This document shows positions 25,686-38,497 of a stretch of DNA of 64,000 bases, piece by piece. The first letter of the stretch is position 1. Every line of letters starts with the position of its first letter. The notes below the pieces were generated by a model. It did no database searches. It was not told the DNA's origin and saw nothing but the letters and a program-made list of their open reading frames with translations. Origin of the DNA: Calliopsis andreniformis. Lineage: Eukaryota; Arthropoda; Insecta; Hymenoptera; Andrenidae. The stretch is taken from the NCBI RefSeq assembly GCF_051401765.1, contig NW_027480505.1, positions 558,001-622,000 of the forward strand, written 5' to 3'. The translations under genes and the position numbers were made by a program.

Positions 25686-26750
25686 GAATAGTTAGGGCCT
25701 TAGAAGTCAACGCCAGAAGCGTAAAATACAATAAAGATGCAACAGTTTTCCCATCGTATATCAGGAATTATTGCAACCAGTGTGAAAGTAATGGCATATC
25801 ATTGTTCCGGGCTACCTAGGCTTCACTCTAGGGCGTTGCTCCACCAGATGGATTAGTTAGGGCCTTAGAAGTCAACGCCCGAAGCATAAAATACAATATA
25901 AATACAACAGCTTTTCCATCGTAGAAAAAGAATAAATGCAACCTGTGTGAAGGTTATGGTCATATCTACGTTCCGGGCAAGCTAGGCTTCACTGTAGGGT
26001 GTTGCTCCACCAGATCGAATAGGTAGGGCCCTAGAAGTCTCCGCCCGAAGCATAAAATGCAATATAAATACAACAGCTTTTCCATCGTATAAAAGGATTA
26101 ATTGCAACCAGTTTGAAAGTGATGATCACTTCTAGGTTCCGGGCAACCTACGCTTCACTCTAGGGCGTTGCTCCAACAGATCGAACACTTAGGGCCTAAG
26201 AAGGCAACGCCAGAAGCATAAAATACAATATAAATATAACAGTTTTTCCATCGTATAAGACGAATAATTGCAACCAGTGTGAAAGTTATAGTCATTTCTA
26301 CTTTCCGGGCAACCTAGGCTTCACTCTAGGGCGTTGCTCCACCAGATCGAATAGTTAGAGCCTCAGAAGTCAACGCCAGAAGCATAAAATACAATAAAGA
26401 TGCAACAGTTTTCCCATCGTATATCAGGAATTATTGCAACCAGTGTGAAAGTAAAGGCATATCATTGTTCCGGGCAACCTAGGCTTCACTCTAGGGCGTT
26501 GCTCCACCAGATGGATTAGTTAGGGCCTTAGAAGTCAGCGCCCGAAGTATAAAATACAATAAAGATGGAACAGTTTTTCCATCGTATAAATCGAATAATT
26601 GAAACCAGTGTAAAAGTAATGGTCATTTCTACGTTCCGGGCAACCTAGGCTCCACCCTAGGGCGCTGCTTCACCAGATCGAATAGCTAGTGCCCTAGAAG
26701 TCAGCGCCAGAAGCATAAAATTCACTAGAAATACAACAGTTTTTCCATCG
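25686..26750 (+). repeat. Eight-monomer HOR, copy 2 (partial)
   Basis: E-type landmarks lie at 25,795 and 26,459, with the same alternating followers as copy 1. Correspondence ends in the monomer starting with AAAATTCACTAGAAATAC near 26,715, where TATAAAACGAATAATAGC replaces the AAAGGATTAATTGC form of copy 1. About 6.4 of 8 monomers are present. Confidence 0.82.
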
Positions 26751-29700
26751 TATAAAACGAATAATAGCAACCAGTGTGAAAGTTCTGGTCATTTCTAAGT
26801 TCCGGGCAACCTAGGATTCACTCTAGGGCGTTGCTCCACCAGATCGAATAGTTAGGGCCTTAGAAATCAACGCCCGAAGCATAAAATACAAAATAAATAG
26901 AACAGTTTTTCCATTGTATAAAACGAATAATTGCTACCTGTGTGAAAGTTATATTCATTTCTACGTTTCTGACAACCTAGGCTTCACTGTAGGCTGTTGC
27001 TCCACCAAATCGAATAGGTAGGGCCATGGAAGTCAACGCCAGAAGCATAAAATACAATAAAGATGCAACAGTTTTCCCATCGTATAAAACGAATAATTGC
27101 AATCAGTATGAAACTTATAGTCATTTCTACTATCCGAGCAACCTAGGCTTCACCCTAGGGCGTTCCTCCAACGGATTGAATAGTTAGGGCCTTAGAAGTC
27201 AACGCCCGAAGCATAAAATGCAATAAAAATACAACAGTGTTTCCATAATATAACAGGAATAATTGCATGCAGTTTGAAAGTGATGGCCAATTCTACGTCC
27301 CGGGCAACCTAGGCTTCACTCTAGGGCGTTGCTCCACCAGATCGAATAGTTAGTGCCTCAGAAGTCAACGCCAGAAGTATAAACTACTTTATAAATACAA
27401 CAGTTTTTCCATCGTATAAAACGAATAATTGCAACCAGTATGAAACTGATGGTCATTTCTACCTTCCGAGCAACCTAGGCTTCACCCTAGGGCGTTGCTC
27501 CAACAGATTGAATAGTTAGGGACTTAGAAGTCAACGCCCGAAGCATAAAATGCAATAAAAATACAACAGTTTTTCCATCGTATAGAACGAATAATTGCAA
27601 CCAGTATGAAACTGATGGTCATTTCTACTTTCCGAGCAACCTAGGCTTCACCCTAGGGCGTTGCTCCAACAGATTGAATAGTTAGGGCCTTAGAACTCAA
27701 CGCCCGAAGCATAAAATGCAATAAAAATACAACAGTGTTTCCATCGTATAAAACGAATAATTGCAACCAGTATGAAACTTATGGTCATTTCTACTTTCCG
27801 AGCAAGCTAGGCTTCACGATTGGGCCTTGCTCCAACAGATTGAATAGTTATGACCTTAGAAGTGAACGCCCGAAACATAAAATGCAAAAAAAATACAACT
27901 GTGTTTCCATCATATATCAGGAATAATTGCAACCAGTTTGAAAGTGATGGCCAATTCTACGTTCCGGGCAACCTAGGTTTCACTCCAGGGCGTTGCTCCA
28001 CCAGGCCGCATAGTTACGGCCTAAGAAGTCAACGCCAGAAGCATAAAATACGATATAAATACAACAGTTTTTCCATCGTATAAAACGAATAATTGCAACC
28101 AGTATGAAACTTATGGCCATTTCTACTTTCCGAGCAACCTAGGCTTCACCCTAGGGACTTGCTCCAACAGATTGAATAGTTAGGGCCTTAGAAGTCAACG
28201 CCCGAACCATAAAATGCAAAAAAAATACAACAGTGTTTCCATCATATATCAGGAATAATTGCAACCAGTTTGAAAGTGATGGCCAATTCTACGTTCCGGG
28301 CAACCTAGGTGTCACTCCAGGGCTTTGCTCCACCAGACCGAATAGTTACGGCCTAAGATGTCAAAGCCAGAAGCATAAAACACGATATAAATACACCAGC
28401 TTTTCCATCGTATAAAACGAATAATTGCAACCAGTGTGAAAGTTATGGTCATTTGTACATTCCGAGCAACCTAGGACTCACTCTAGGGCGCTCCTCCACC
28501 AGATCGAATAGTTAGGTCCTTAGAAGTGAACGCCCGAAACATAAAATGCAAGAAAAATACAACAGAGATACCATCATATAACAGGAATAATTGCAACCAG
28601 TTTCAAAGTGATGGCCAATTCTACGTTCCGGGCAACCTAGGTTTCACTCCAGGGCGTTGCTCCACCAGACCGAATAGTTACGGCCTAAGAAGTCAACGCC
28701 AGAAGCATAAAATACGATATAAATACAACATCTTTTCCATCGCATAAAACGAATAATTGGAACCAGTGTGAAAGTAATGGTCATTTCTACGTTCCGAGCA
28801 CCCTAGGCGTCACTCTAGGGCGTTGCTCCACCACATCTAATCGCTATGGCCTTAGAAGTCAACACCAGAGGCTTAAAGTACAATATAAATACAACAGCGT
28901 TTCCATTGTATAAAACGAATAATTGCAACCAGTGTGAAAGTTATGGTCATTTCTATATTCCGAGCAACCTAGGATTCACTCTAGGGCGTTGCTCCACCAG
29001 ATCGAGTAGTTAGGTCCTTAGAAGTAAACGCCAGAAGCATAAAATACGATATAAATACAACAGCGTTTCCATCGTATAAAACGAATAATTGCAACCAGTG
29101 TGAAAGTTATGGTCATTTCTACATTCCGAGCAACCTAGGACTCACTCTAGGGCGCTCCTCCACCAGATCGAATAGTTAGGTCATTAGAAGTGAACGCCCG
29201 AAACATAAAATGCAAAAAAAATACAACTGTGTTACCATCATATATCAGGAGTAATTGCAACCAGTTTGAAAGTGATGGCCAATTCTACGTTCCGGGCAAC
29301 CTAGGTTTCACTCCAGGGCGTTGCTCCACCAGACCGAATAGTTACGGCCTAAGAAGTCAACGCCAGAAGCATAAAATACGATATAAATACAACAGCTTTT
29401 CCATCGTATAAAAGGAATAATTGCAAACAGTGTGAAAGTAATGGTCATTTCTACGTTCCGGGTAACCTAGGCTTCACTCTAGGGCGTTGTTCCACCAGAT
29501 CGAACAGTTAGGGCCTAAGAAGGCAACGCCAGAAGCATAATATACAATATAAATATAACAGTTTTTCAATCGTATAAAGCGAATAATAGCAACCAGTGTG
29601 AAAGTTATGGTCATTTATACGTTCCGGGCAACCTAGACTTCACCACAGGGCGTTGTTCCACCAGATCGAATAGTTAGGGCCTAAGAAGTGAACGCCAGCA

Positions 29701-31459
29701 TCATAAAATACAATTTGAATACAACAGTTTTTCCATGATATAAAACGAATAATTGCAACCAGTATGAAAGTTATGGTCATTTCTTCTTTCCGGGCAACCT
29801 AGGCTTCACCCTTGGGCGTTGCTCCAACAGATTGAATGGTTAGGGCCTTAGAAGTCAACGCCGGAAGCGTAAAATGCAATAAAAATACAACAGTTTTTCC
29901 ATCGTATAAAAGGATCAATTGCAACCAGTTTGAAAGTGATGGTCATTTCTACGTTCCGGGCAACCTAGGCTTCACTCTAGGGCGTTGCTGCAACAGATCG
30001 AATAGTTAGGTCCATAGAAGTCAACGCCCGAAGCATAAAATGCAATATAAATACAACAGTTTTCCATCGTATAAAACGAATAATTGCAACCAGTATGAAA
30101 CTTATGGTCATTTCTACTTTCCGAGCAACCTAGGCTTCAACCTAGGGCGTTGCTCCAACAGATTGAATAGTTAGGGCCTTAGAAGTCTACGCCCGAACCA
30201 TAAAATACAATATAAATACAACAGTTTTTCCATCGTATGAAACAAATAATTGCAACCAGTATGAAGCATATGGTCATTTCTACTTTCCGAGCAACCTAGG
30301 CTTCACCCTAGGGCGTCGCTCCAACGGATTGAATAGTTAGGGCCTTAGAAGTCTACGCCCGAACCATAAAATGCAAAAAAAATACAACAGAGATTCCATC
30401 ATATAACAGGAATAATTGCAACCAGTTTCAAAGTGATGGCCAATTCTACGTTCCGAGCAACCTAGGCTTCACTGTAGGGCGTTGCTCCACCAGGTCGAAT
30501 AGTTAGTGCCTTAGAAGTCTACGCCGGAAGCATAAAATACAATATAAATACAACAGTTTTTCCATCGTATAAAACGAATAATTGCAACCAGTATGAAAGT
30601 GATGGCCAATTCTACCTTCCGGGCAACCTAGGCTTCACTCTAGGGCGTTGCTCCACCAGATCGAATAGTTAGTGCCTTAGAAGTCAACGCCAGAAGCATA
30701 AAATACAATATAGATACAACAGTTTTTCCATCGTATAAATCGAATAATTGCAACCAGTATGAAACTTATGGTCATTTCTATTTTCCGAGCAACATAGGCT
30801 TCACCCTAGGGCGTTCCTCCAACGGATTGAATAGTTAGGGCCTTAAGATGTCAACGCCCGAACCATAAAATGCAAAAAAAATACAACAGTGTTTCCATCA
30901 TATAACAGGAATAATTGCAACCAGTTTGAAAGTGATGGCCAATTCGACGTTTCGGGCAACCTAGGTTTCACTCCAGGGCGTTGCTCCACCAGACCGAATA
31001 GTTACGGCCTAAGAAGTCAACGCCAGAAGCATAAAATACGATATAAATACAACATCTTTTCCATCGCATAAAACGAATAATTGGAACCAGTGTGAAAGTA
31101 ATGGTCATTACTACGTTCCGAGCACCCTAGGCGTCACTTTAGGGCGTTGCGCAACCAGATCTAATCGCTACGGCCTTAGAAGTCAACACCAGAGGCTTAA
31201 AGTACAATATAAATACAACAGCGTTTCCATTGTATAAAACGAATAATTGCAACCAGTGTGAAAGTTATGGTCATTTCTATATTCCGAGCAACCTAGGATT
31301 CACTCTAGGGCGTTGCTCCACCAGATCGAATAGTTAGGTCCTTAGAAGTAAACGCCAGAAGCATAAAATACGATATAAATACAACAGCTTCACCATCGTA
31401 TAAAACGAATAATTGCAACCAGTGTGAAAGTTATGGTCATTTCTACATTCCGAGCAACC
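26751..31459 (+). repeat. A/B-like array with 14-monomer-spaced duplication
   Basis: A- and B-type monomers related to the first 10 kb return here but in diverged form. A block at 28,640-29,080 recurs at about 30,964-31,404, an offset of 2,324 bp or 14 monomers; shared rare words include AACACCAGAGGCTTAAAG and ACAACATCTTTTCCATCGC. A second duplication 664 bp apart (28,471/29,135, four monomers) carries CTAGGACTCACTCTAGGGCG. Compensating 1-base indels lie near 30,060 (-1) and 30,846 (+1). Confidence 0.75.
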
Positions 31460-32705
31460 TAGGATTCACTCTAGGGCGTTGCTCCACTGATCGAATAGTT
31501 AGGTCCTTAGAAGTAAACGCCAGAAGAATAAAATACGATATAAATACAACAGCTTTTCCATCGTATAAAAGGAATAATTGCTGCCAGTGTAAAAGTTATG
31601 GTCATTTCTAGGTTCCGGGCAACCTAGGCTTCACTCTAGGGCGTTGCTCCACCAGATCGAATAGCCAGGGCCTTAGAAGTCAACGCCAGAAGCATAAAAT
31701 ACAATATAAATACAACAGTTTTTCCATCGTATAAAAAGTATATTTGCAACCAGTATGAAACTGATGGTCATTTCTAGTTTCAGGGCAACCTACGCTTCAG
31801 CCTTGGGCGTTGCTCCAACAGATTGAATAGTTAGGGCCTTAGACGTCTACGCCGGAAGCATAAAATGCAATAAAAATACAACAGTTTTTCCATCGTATAA
31901 AAGGATTAATTGCAACCAGTTTGAAAGTGATGGTCAATTCCACGTTCCGGGCAACCTAGGCTTCACTCTAGGGCGTTGATCCAACAGATTGAATAGTTCG
32001 GGCCTTAGCAGTCAACGCCGGAAGCATAAAATACAATATAAATACAACAGTTTTTCCATCATATAACAGGAATAATTGCAACCAGTTTGAAAGTGATGGT
32101 CATTTCTACGTTCCGGGCAACCTAGGCTTCACTCTAGGGCGTTGCTCCACCAGATCGAATAGTTAGGGCCTTAGATGTCAACGCCAGAAGCATAAAATTC
32201 AATAAAGATGCAACAGTTTTTCCATCGTATAACAGGAGTAACTGCAAACAGTGTGAAAGTACTGGTCATTTCTACGTTCCGGGTAACCTAGGCTTCACTC
32301 TAGGGCGTTGTTCCACCAGATCGAACAGTTAGGGCCTAAGAAGGCAACGCCAGGAGCATAATATACAATATAAATATAACAGTTTTTCAATCGTATAAAG
32401 CGAATAATAGCAACCAGTGTGAAAGTTATGGTCATTTATACGTTCCGGGCAACCTAGACTTCACCACAGGGCGTTGTTCCACCAGATCGAATAGTTAGGG
32501 CCTAAGAAGTGAACGCCAGCAGCATAAAATACAATTTGAATACAACAGTTTTTCCATGATATAAAACGAATAATTGCAACCAGTATGAAAGTTATGGTCA
32601 TTTCTTCTTTCCGGGCAACCTAGGCTTCACCCTTGGGCGTTGCTCCAACAGATTGAATGGTTAGGGCCTTAGAAGTCAACGCCGGAAGCGTAAAATGCAA
32701 TAAAA
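31460..32705 (+). repeat. Segmental block P, copy 1 (7.5 monomers)
   Basis: This block recurs nearly unchanged at 35,443-36,688, an offset of 3,983 bp (24 monomers minus 1). Shared unusual features include the 1-base-short CTCCACTGATCG, CTAGTTTCAGGGCAACC, TAGACGTCTACGCCGG, CAGGAGCATAATATAC and AATTTGAATACAAC. The first difference at the right end is AAAAATGCAACAG (32,701) against AAAAATACAACAG. The two copies are separated by 2.7 kb of other monomers, so they are dispersed rather than adjacent. Confidence 0.85.
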
Positions 32706-35442
32706 ATGCAACAGTTTTTCCATCGTATAAAAGGATTAATTGCAACCAGTTTGAAAGTGATGGTCATTTCTACGTTCCGGGCAACCTAGGCTTCACTCTA
32801 GGGCGTTCTTCCACCAGATCGAATAGTTAGGGCCTAAGAAGTGAACGCCAGAAGCATAAAATACAATATAAATACAACAGTTTTTCCATCATATAAAACG
32901 AGTAATTGCAACCAGTATGAAAGTTGTGGTCATTTCTACTTTCTGGGCAACCTCGGCTTCACTCTAGGGCGTTGCTCCACCAGATCGAATAGTTAGTGCC
33001 TTAGAAGTCAATGCCCGAAGCATAAAATACAAAAGAAATAGAACAGTTTTTCCATCGTATAAAACGAATAATTGAAACCAGTGTAAAAGTTATGGTCATT
33101 TCTACTTTCCGGGCAACCTAGGCTTCACCCTAGGGCGCTGTTCCAGCAGATTGAGTAGTTAGGGCCTTAGAAGTCAACGCCCGAAGCATGAAATACAAAA
33201 TAAATGGAACAGTTGTTCCATCGTATAAAACGAATAATTCCTACGAGTGTGAAAGTTATGGTAATTTCTACGTTCCGGGCAACCTAGGTGTCACTCTAGG
33301 GCGTTGCTCCACCAGATCGCATAGCTAGGGACTTAGAATTCAACGCCATAAGAATAAAATACAATATAAGGACAACAGTTTTTCCATCGTATAAAATGAA
33401 TAATTGGAAACATTGTGAAAGTAATGGTCATTTCTACGCTCCAGGCAACCTAGGCGTCACTCTAGGGCGTTACTCCACCTCATCTAATAGCTACGGCCTT
33501 AGAAGTCAACGCTAGAAGCATAAAATACAATATAAATACAACACCTTTTCCATCGTATAAAAAGAATAATTGCAAACAGTGTGAAAGTAATGGTCATTTC
33601 TACGTTCCGGACAACCTAGGCTTCACTCTAGGGCGTTGCTCCACCACATCGAATAGCTACTGCCTTAGAAGTCAACGCTTGAAGCTTAAAATACAATAAA
33701 AGTGCAACAGTTTTTCCAACGTATAGCATGAATAATTGCAACCGGTGTGAATGTCATGGTCATTTCTACGTTCCGGGCAACCTAGGCTTGACTGTAGGGT
33801 GTTGCTCCACCAGATCGAATAGGTAGGGCGATAGAAGTCAACGCCCCAAGCATAAAATACATTAAATATACAAGAGCTTTTCCATCGTATAACAGGAATA
33901 ATTGCAACCAATGTGAAAGTGATGGTCATTTCTACGTTCCGGGCAGCCTAGGCTTCACTACATGGCATTCTTCCACCACATCGAATAGCTACAGCCTCAG
34001 AAGTCAACGCCTGAAGCATAAAATACAATAAAAATACAACAGTCTTTCCATCCTATAACAGGAATATTTGCAACCCGTGTGAAAGTGATGGTCATTTGTA
34101 CGTTCCAGGCAACCTAGGCTTCACTCTAGGGCGTTGTTCCACCAGATCGAATTGTTAGGGCCTAAGAAGTCAACGCCAGGAGCATAAGATACAGTATAAA
34201 TATAACAGTTTTTCCATCGTAGAGAACGAATAATAGCATCCAGTGCCAAAGTTATGGTCATTTCTACGTTCCGGGCAACCTAGGCTTCACCCCAGGGCGT
34301 TGTTCCACCAGATCGAATAGTTAGGGCCTAAGAAGTGAACGCCAGCAGCATAAATTACAATATAAATACAACAGTTCTTCCATCATATAAAACGAATAAT
34401 TGCAACCAGTATGAAAGTTATGGTCATTTCTACGTTCCGGGCAACCTAGGCTTCACTCTATGGCGTTCTTCCACCACATCGAATAGCTGCGGCCTCAGAA
34501 GTCAACGCCTGAAGCATAAAATACAATAAAAATACAACAGTCTTTCCATCCTATAACAGGAATAATTGCAACGCGTGTGAAAGTGATGGTCATTTGTACG
34601 TTCCGGGCAACCTAGGTTTCACTCTAGGGCGTTGCTCCACCAGATCGGATAGCTAGGGACTTGGAATTCAACGCCAGAAGAATAAAACACAATATAAGTA
34701 CAACCGTTTTTCCATTGTATAAAATGAAAACTTGCAAACATTGTGAAATTAATGGTCATTTCTACGTTCCGGGCAACCTAGGCGTCACTGTAGGGCGTTG
34801 CTCCACCACAGCTAATAGCTACGGCGTTAGAAGTCAACGCCAGAAGCATAAAATACAATATCAATACAACAGCTTTTCCGTCGTATAAAATGAATAATTG
34901 CAAACAGTGTGAAAGTACTGGTCATTTCTACGTTCCGGGTAACCTAGACTTCACTCTAGGGCGTTGTTGCACCAGATCGAACAGTTAGTTCCTAAGAAGT
35001 GAACGCCCGAAGCATAAAATACAAAATAAATAGTACAGTTTTTCAATCTTATTAAACGAATAATTTCTACCATTGTGGAAGTTATGGGCATTTCTACTTT
35101 CCGGGCAACCTAGGCTTCACCCTAGGGCGTTGTTCCACCAGACGGAATAGTTAGGGCCCAAGAAGTCAACGCCAGAATCATAAAACACGATATAAATACA
35201 ACAGTTTTTCCATCGTATAAAACGAATAATCGCAACCAGTATGAAAGTTATGGTCATTTCTACTTTCCGGGCAACCTCGGCTTCACTCTAGGGCGTTGCT
35301 CCACCAGATCGAATAGTTAGTGCCTTAGAAGTCAATGCCCGAAGCATAAAATACAAAAGAAATAGAACAGTTTTTCCATCGTATAAAACGAATAATTGAA
35401 ACCAGTGTAAAAGTTATGGTCATTTCTACTTTCCGGGCAACC
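32706..35442 (+). repeat. Mixed array between the two P blocks
   Basis: The segment about 33,000-33,830 belongs to a set of monomers also found at 11,770-12,590 and 39,420-40,150 (ACAGTTGTTCC, AATTCCTACGAGTG, CCTAGGTGTCACTC). The segment 33,950-34,330 recurs at 37,766-38,146 (offset 3,816 bp, 23 monomers minus 2) and carries CATGGCATTCTTCCACC. D-type monomers with CAAACATTGTGAAATTAATGG lie near 34,735. No gene or non-satellite sequence is present. Confidence 0.75.
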
Positions 35443-36688
35443 TAGGATTCACTCTAGGGCGTTGCTCCACTGATCGAATAGTTAGGTCCTTAGAAGTAAA
35501 CGCCAGAAGAATAAAATACGATATAAATACAACAGCTTTTCCATCGTATAAAAGGAATAATTGCTGCCAGTGTAAAAGTTATGGTCATTTCTAGGTTCCG
35601 GGCAACCTAGGCTTCACTCTAGGGCGTTGCTCCACCAGATCGAATAGCCAGGGCCTTAGAAGTCAACGCCAGAAGCATAAAATACAATATAAATACAACA
35701 GTTTTTCCATCGTATAAAAAGTATATTTGCAACCAGTATGAAACTGATGGTCATTTCTAGTTTCAGGGCAACCTACGCTTCAGCCTTGGGCGTTGCTCCA
35801 ACAGATTGAATAGTTAGGGCCTTAGACGTCTACGCCGGAAGCATAAAATGCAATAAAAATACAACAGTTTTTCCATCGTATAAAAGGATTAATTGCAACC
35901 AGTTTGAAAGTGATGGTCAATTCCACGTTCCGGGCAACCTAGGCTTCACTCTAGGGCGTTGATCCAACAGATTGAATAGTTCGGGCCTTAGCAGTCAACG
36001 CCGGAAGCATAAAATACAATATAAATACAACAGTTTTTCCATCATATAACAGGAATAATTGCAACCAGTTTGAAAGTGATGGTCATTTCTACGTTCCGGG
36101 CAACCTAGGCTTCACTCTAGGGCGTTGCTCCACCAGATCGAATAGTTAGGGCCTTAGATGTCAACGCCAGAAGCATAAAATTCAATAAAGATGCAACAGT
36201 TTTTCCATCGTATAACAGGAGTAACTGCAAACAGTGTGAAAGTACTGGTCATTTCTACGTTCCGGGTAACCTAGGCTTCACTCTAGGGCGTTGTTCCACC
36301 AGATCGAACAGTTAGGGCCTAAGAAGGCAACGCCAGGAGCATAATATACAATATAAATATAACAGTTTTTCAATCGTATAAAGCGAATAATAGCAACCAG
36401 TGTGAAAGTTATGGTCATTTATACGTTCCGGGCAACCTAGACTTCACCACAGGGCGTTGTTCCACCAGATCGAATAGTTAGGGCCTAAGAAGTGAACGCC
36501 AGCAGCATAAAATACAATTTGAATACAACAGTTTTTCCATGATATAAAACGAATAATTGCAACCAGTATGAAAGTTATGGTCATTTCTTCTTTCCGGGCA
36601 ACCTAGGCTTCACCCTTGGGCGTTGCTCCAACAGATTGAATGGTTAGGGCCTTAGAAGTCAACGCCGGAAGCGTAAAATGCAATAAAA
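35443..36688 (+). repeat. Segmental block P, copy 2
   Basis: Partner of 31,460-32,705, with almost no differences seen. Beyond its right edge the sequence stops following that partner and instead follows 29,940-30,570 (offset 6,804 then 6,970 bp), so the block and its extension are matched by two different upstream regions. This mosaic pattern suggests repeated copying within the array. Confidence 0.82.
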
Positions 36689-38497
36689 ATACAACAGTTT
36701 TTCCATCGTATAAATGGATCAATTGCAACCAGTTTGAAAGTGATGGTCATTTCTACGTCCCAGGCAACCTAGGCTTCACTCTAGGGCGTTGCTGCAACAG
36801 ATCGAATAGTTAGGTCCATAGAAGTCAACGCCCGAAGCATAAAATACAATATAAATACAACAGTTTTCCATCGTATAAAACGAATAATTGCAACCAGTAT
36901 GAAACTTATGGTCATTTCTACTTTCCGAGCAACCTAGGCTTCAACCTAGGGCGTTGCTCCAACAGATTGAATAGTTAGGGCCTTAGAAGTCTACGCCCGA
37001 ACCATAAAATGCAAAAAAAATACAACAGTGTTTCCATCATATAACAGGAATAATTTCGACCAGTTTGAAAGTGATGGCCAATTCTACGTTCCGGGCAACC
37101 TAGGCTTCACTCTAGGGCGTTGCTCCACCAGATCGAATAGTTAGTGCCTTAGAAGTCAACGCCAGAAGCATAAAATACGATTTAAATACAACAGTTTTTC
37201 CATCGTATTAAACAAATAATTGCAACCAGTATGAAGCATATGGTCATTTCTATTTTCCGAGCAACCTAGGCTTCACCCTAGGGCGTTCCTCCAACGGATT
37301 GAATAGTTAGGGCCTTAGAAGGCAACGCCCGAACCATAAAATGCAAAAAAAATACAACAGCGATTCCATCATATAACAGGAATAATTTCAACCAGTTTCA
37401 AAGTGATGGCCAATTCTACGTTCCGGGCAACCTAGGCTTCACTGTAGGGCGTTGCTCCACCAGGTCGAATAGTTAGTGCCTTAGAAGTCAACGCCGGAAG
37501 CATAAAATACAATATAAATACAACAGTTTTTCCATCATATAAAACGAGTAATTGCAACCAGTATGGAAGTTGTGGTCATTTCTACTTTCCGGGCAACCTC
37601 GGCTTCACTCTAGGGCGTTGTTGCACCAGATGGAATAGTTAGGGCCTTAGAAGTCAACGCCCGAAGCATAAAATACAAAAGAAATAGAACAGTTTTTCCA
37701 TCGTATAAAACGAATAATTCCTACGAGTGTGAAAGTTATGGTAATTTCTACGTTCCGGACAACCTAGGCTTCACTCCATGGCATTCTTCCACCACATCGA
37801 ATAGCTACAGCCTTAGAAGTCAACGCCTGAAGCATAAAATACAATAAAAATACAACAGTCTTTCCATCCTATAACAGGAATATTTGCATCCCGTGTGAAA
37901 GTGATGGTCATTTGTACGTTCCAGGCAACATAGGCTTCACTCTAGGGCGTTGTTCCACCTGATCGAATTGTTAGGGCCTAAGAAGTCAACGCCAGGAGCA
38001 TAAGATACAATATAAATATAACAGTTTTTCCATCGTAGAGAACGAATAATAGCATCCAGTGCCAAAGTTATGGTCATTTCTACGTTCGGGGCAACCTAGG
38101 CTTCACCCCAGGGCGTTGTTCCACCAGATCGAATAGTTAGGGCCTAAGAAGTGAACGCCCGAAGCATAAAATACAAAATAAATAGAACAGTTTTTCCATT
38201 GTATAAAACGAATAATTGCTACCAGTGTGAAAGTTATCTTCATTTCTACGTTTCTGACAACCTAGGCTTCACTGTAGGGTGTTGCTCCACCAAATCGAAT
38301 AGGTAGGGCCATGGAAGTCTACGCCCGAAGCATAAAATACAATAAATATACAAGAGTTTTTCCATAGTATAACAGGAGTAATTGCAACCAGTGTGAAAGT
38401 GATGGTCATTTCTACGTTCTGGGCAACCTAGGCTTCACTCTAGGGCGTCGTTCCACCAGATCGAATAGTTAGGGCCTAAGAAGTCAACGCCAGAAGC
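36689..38497 (+). repeat. Mixed array between P copy 2 and the 12-mer HOR
   Basis: The first part (to about 37,540) matches 29,940-30,570, including the 1-base-short ACAGTTTTCCATCG and AGTATGAAGCATATGG; one extra monomer lies in this copy (offset rises from 6,804 to 6,970). The segment 37,766-38,146 matches 33,950-34,330. The remainder is ordinary monomers leading to the HOR. Confidence 0.72.
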
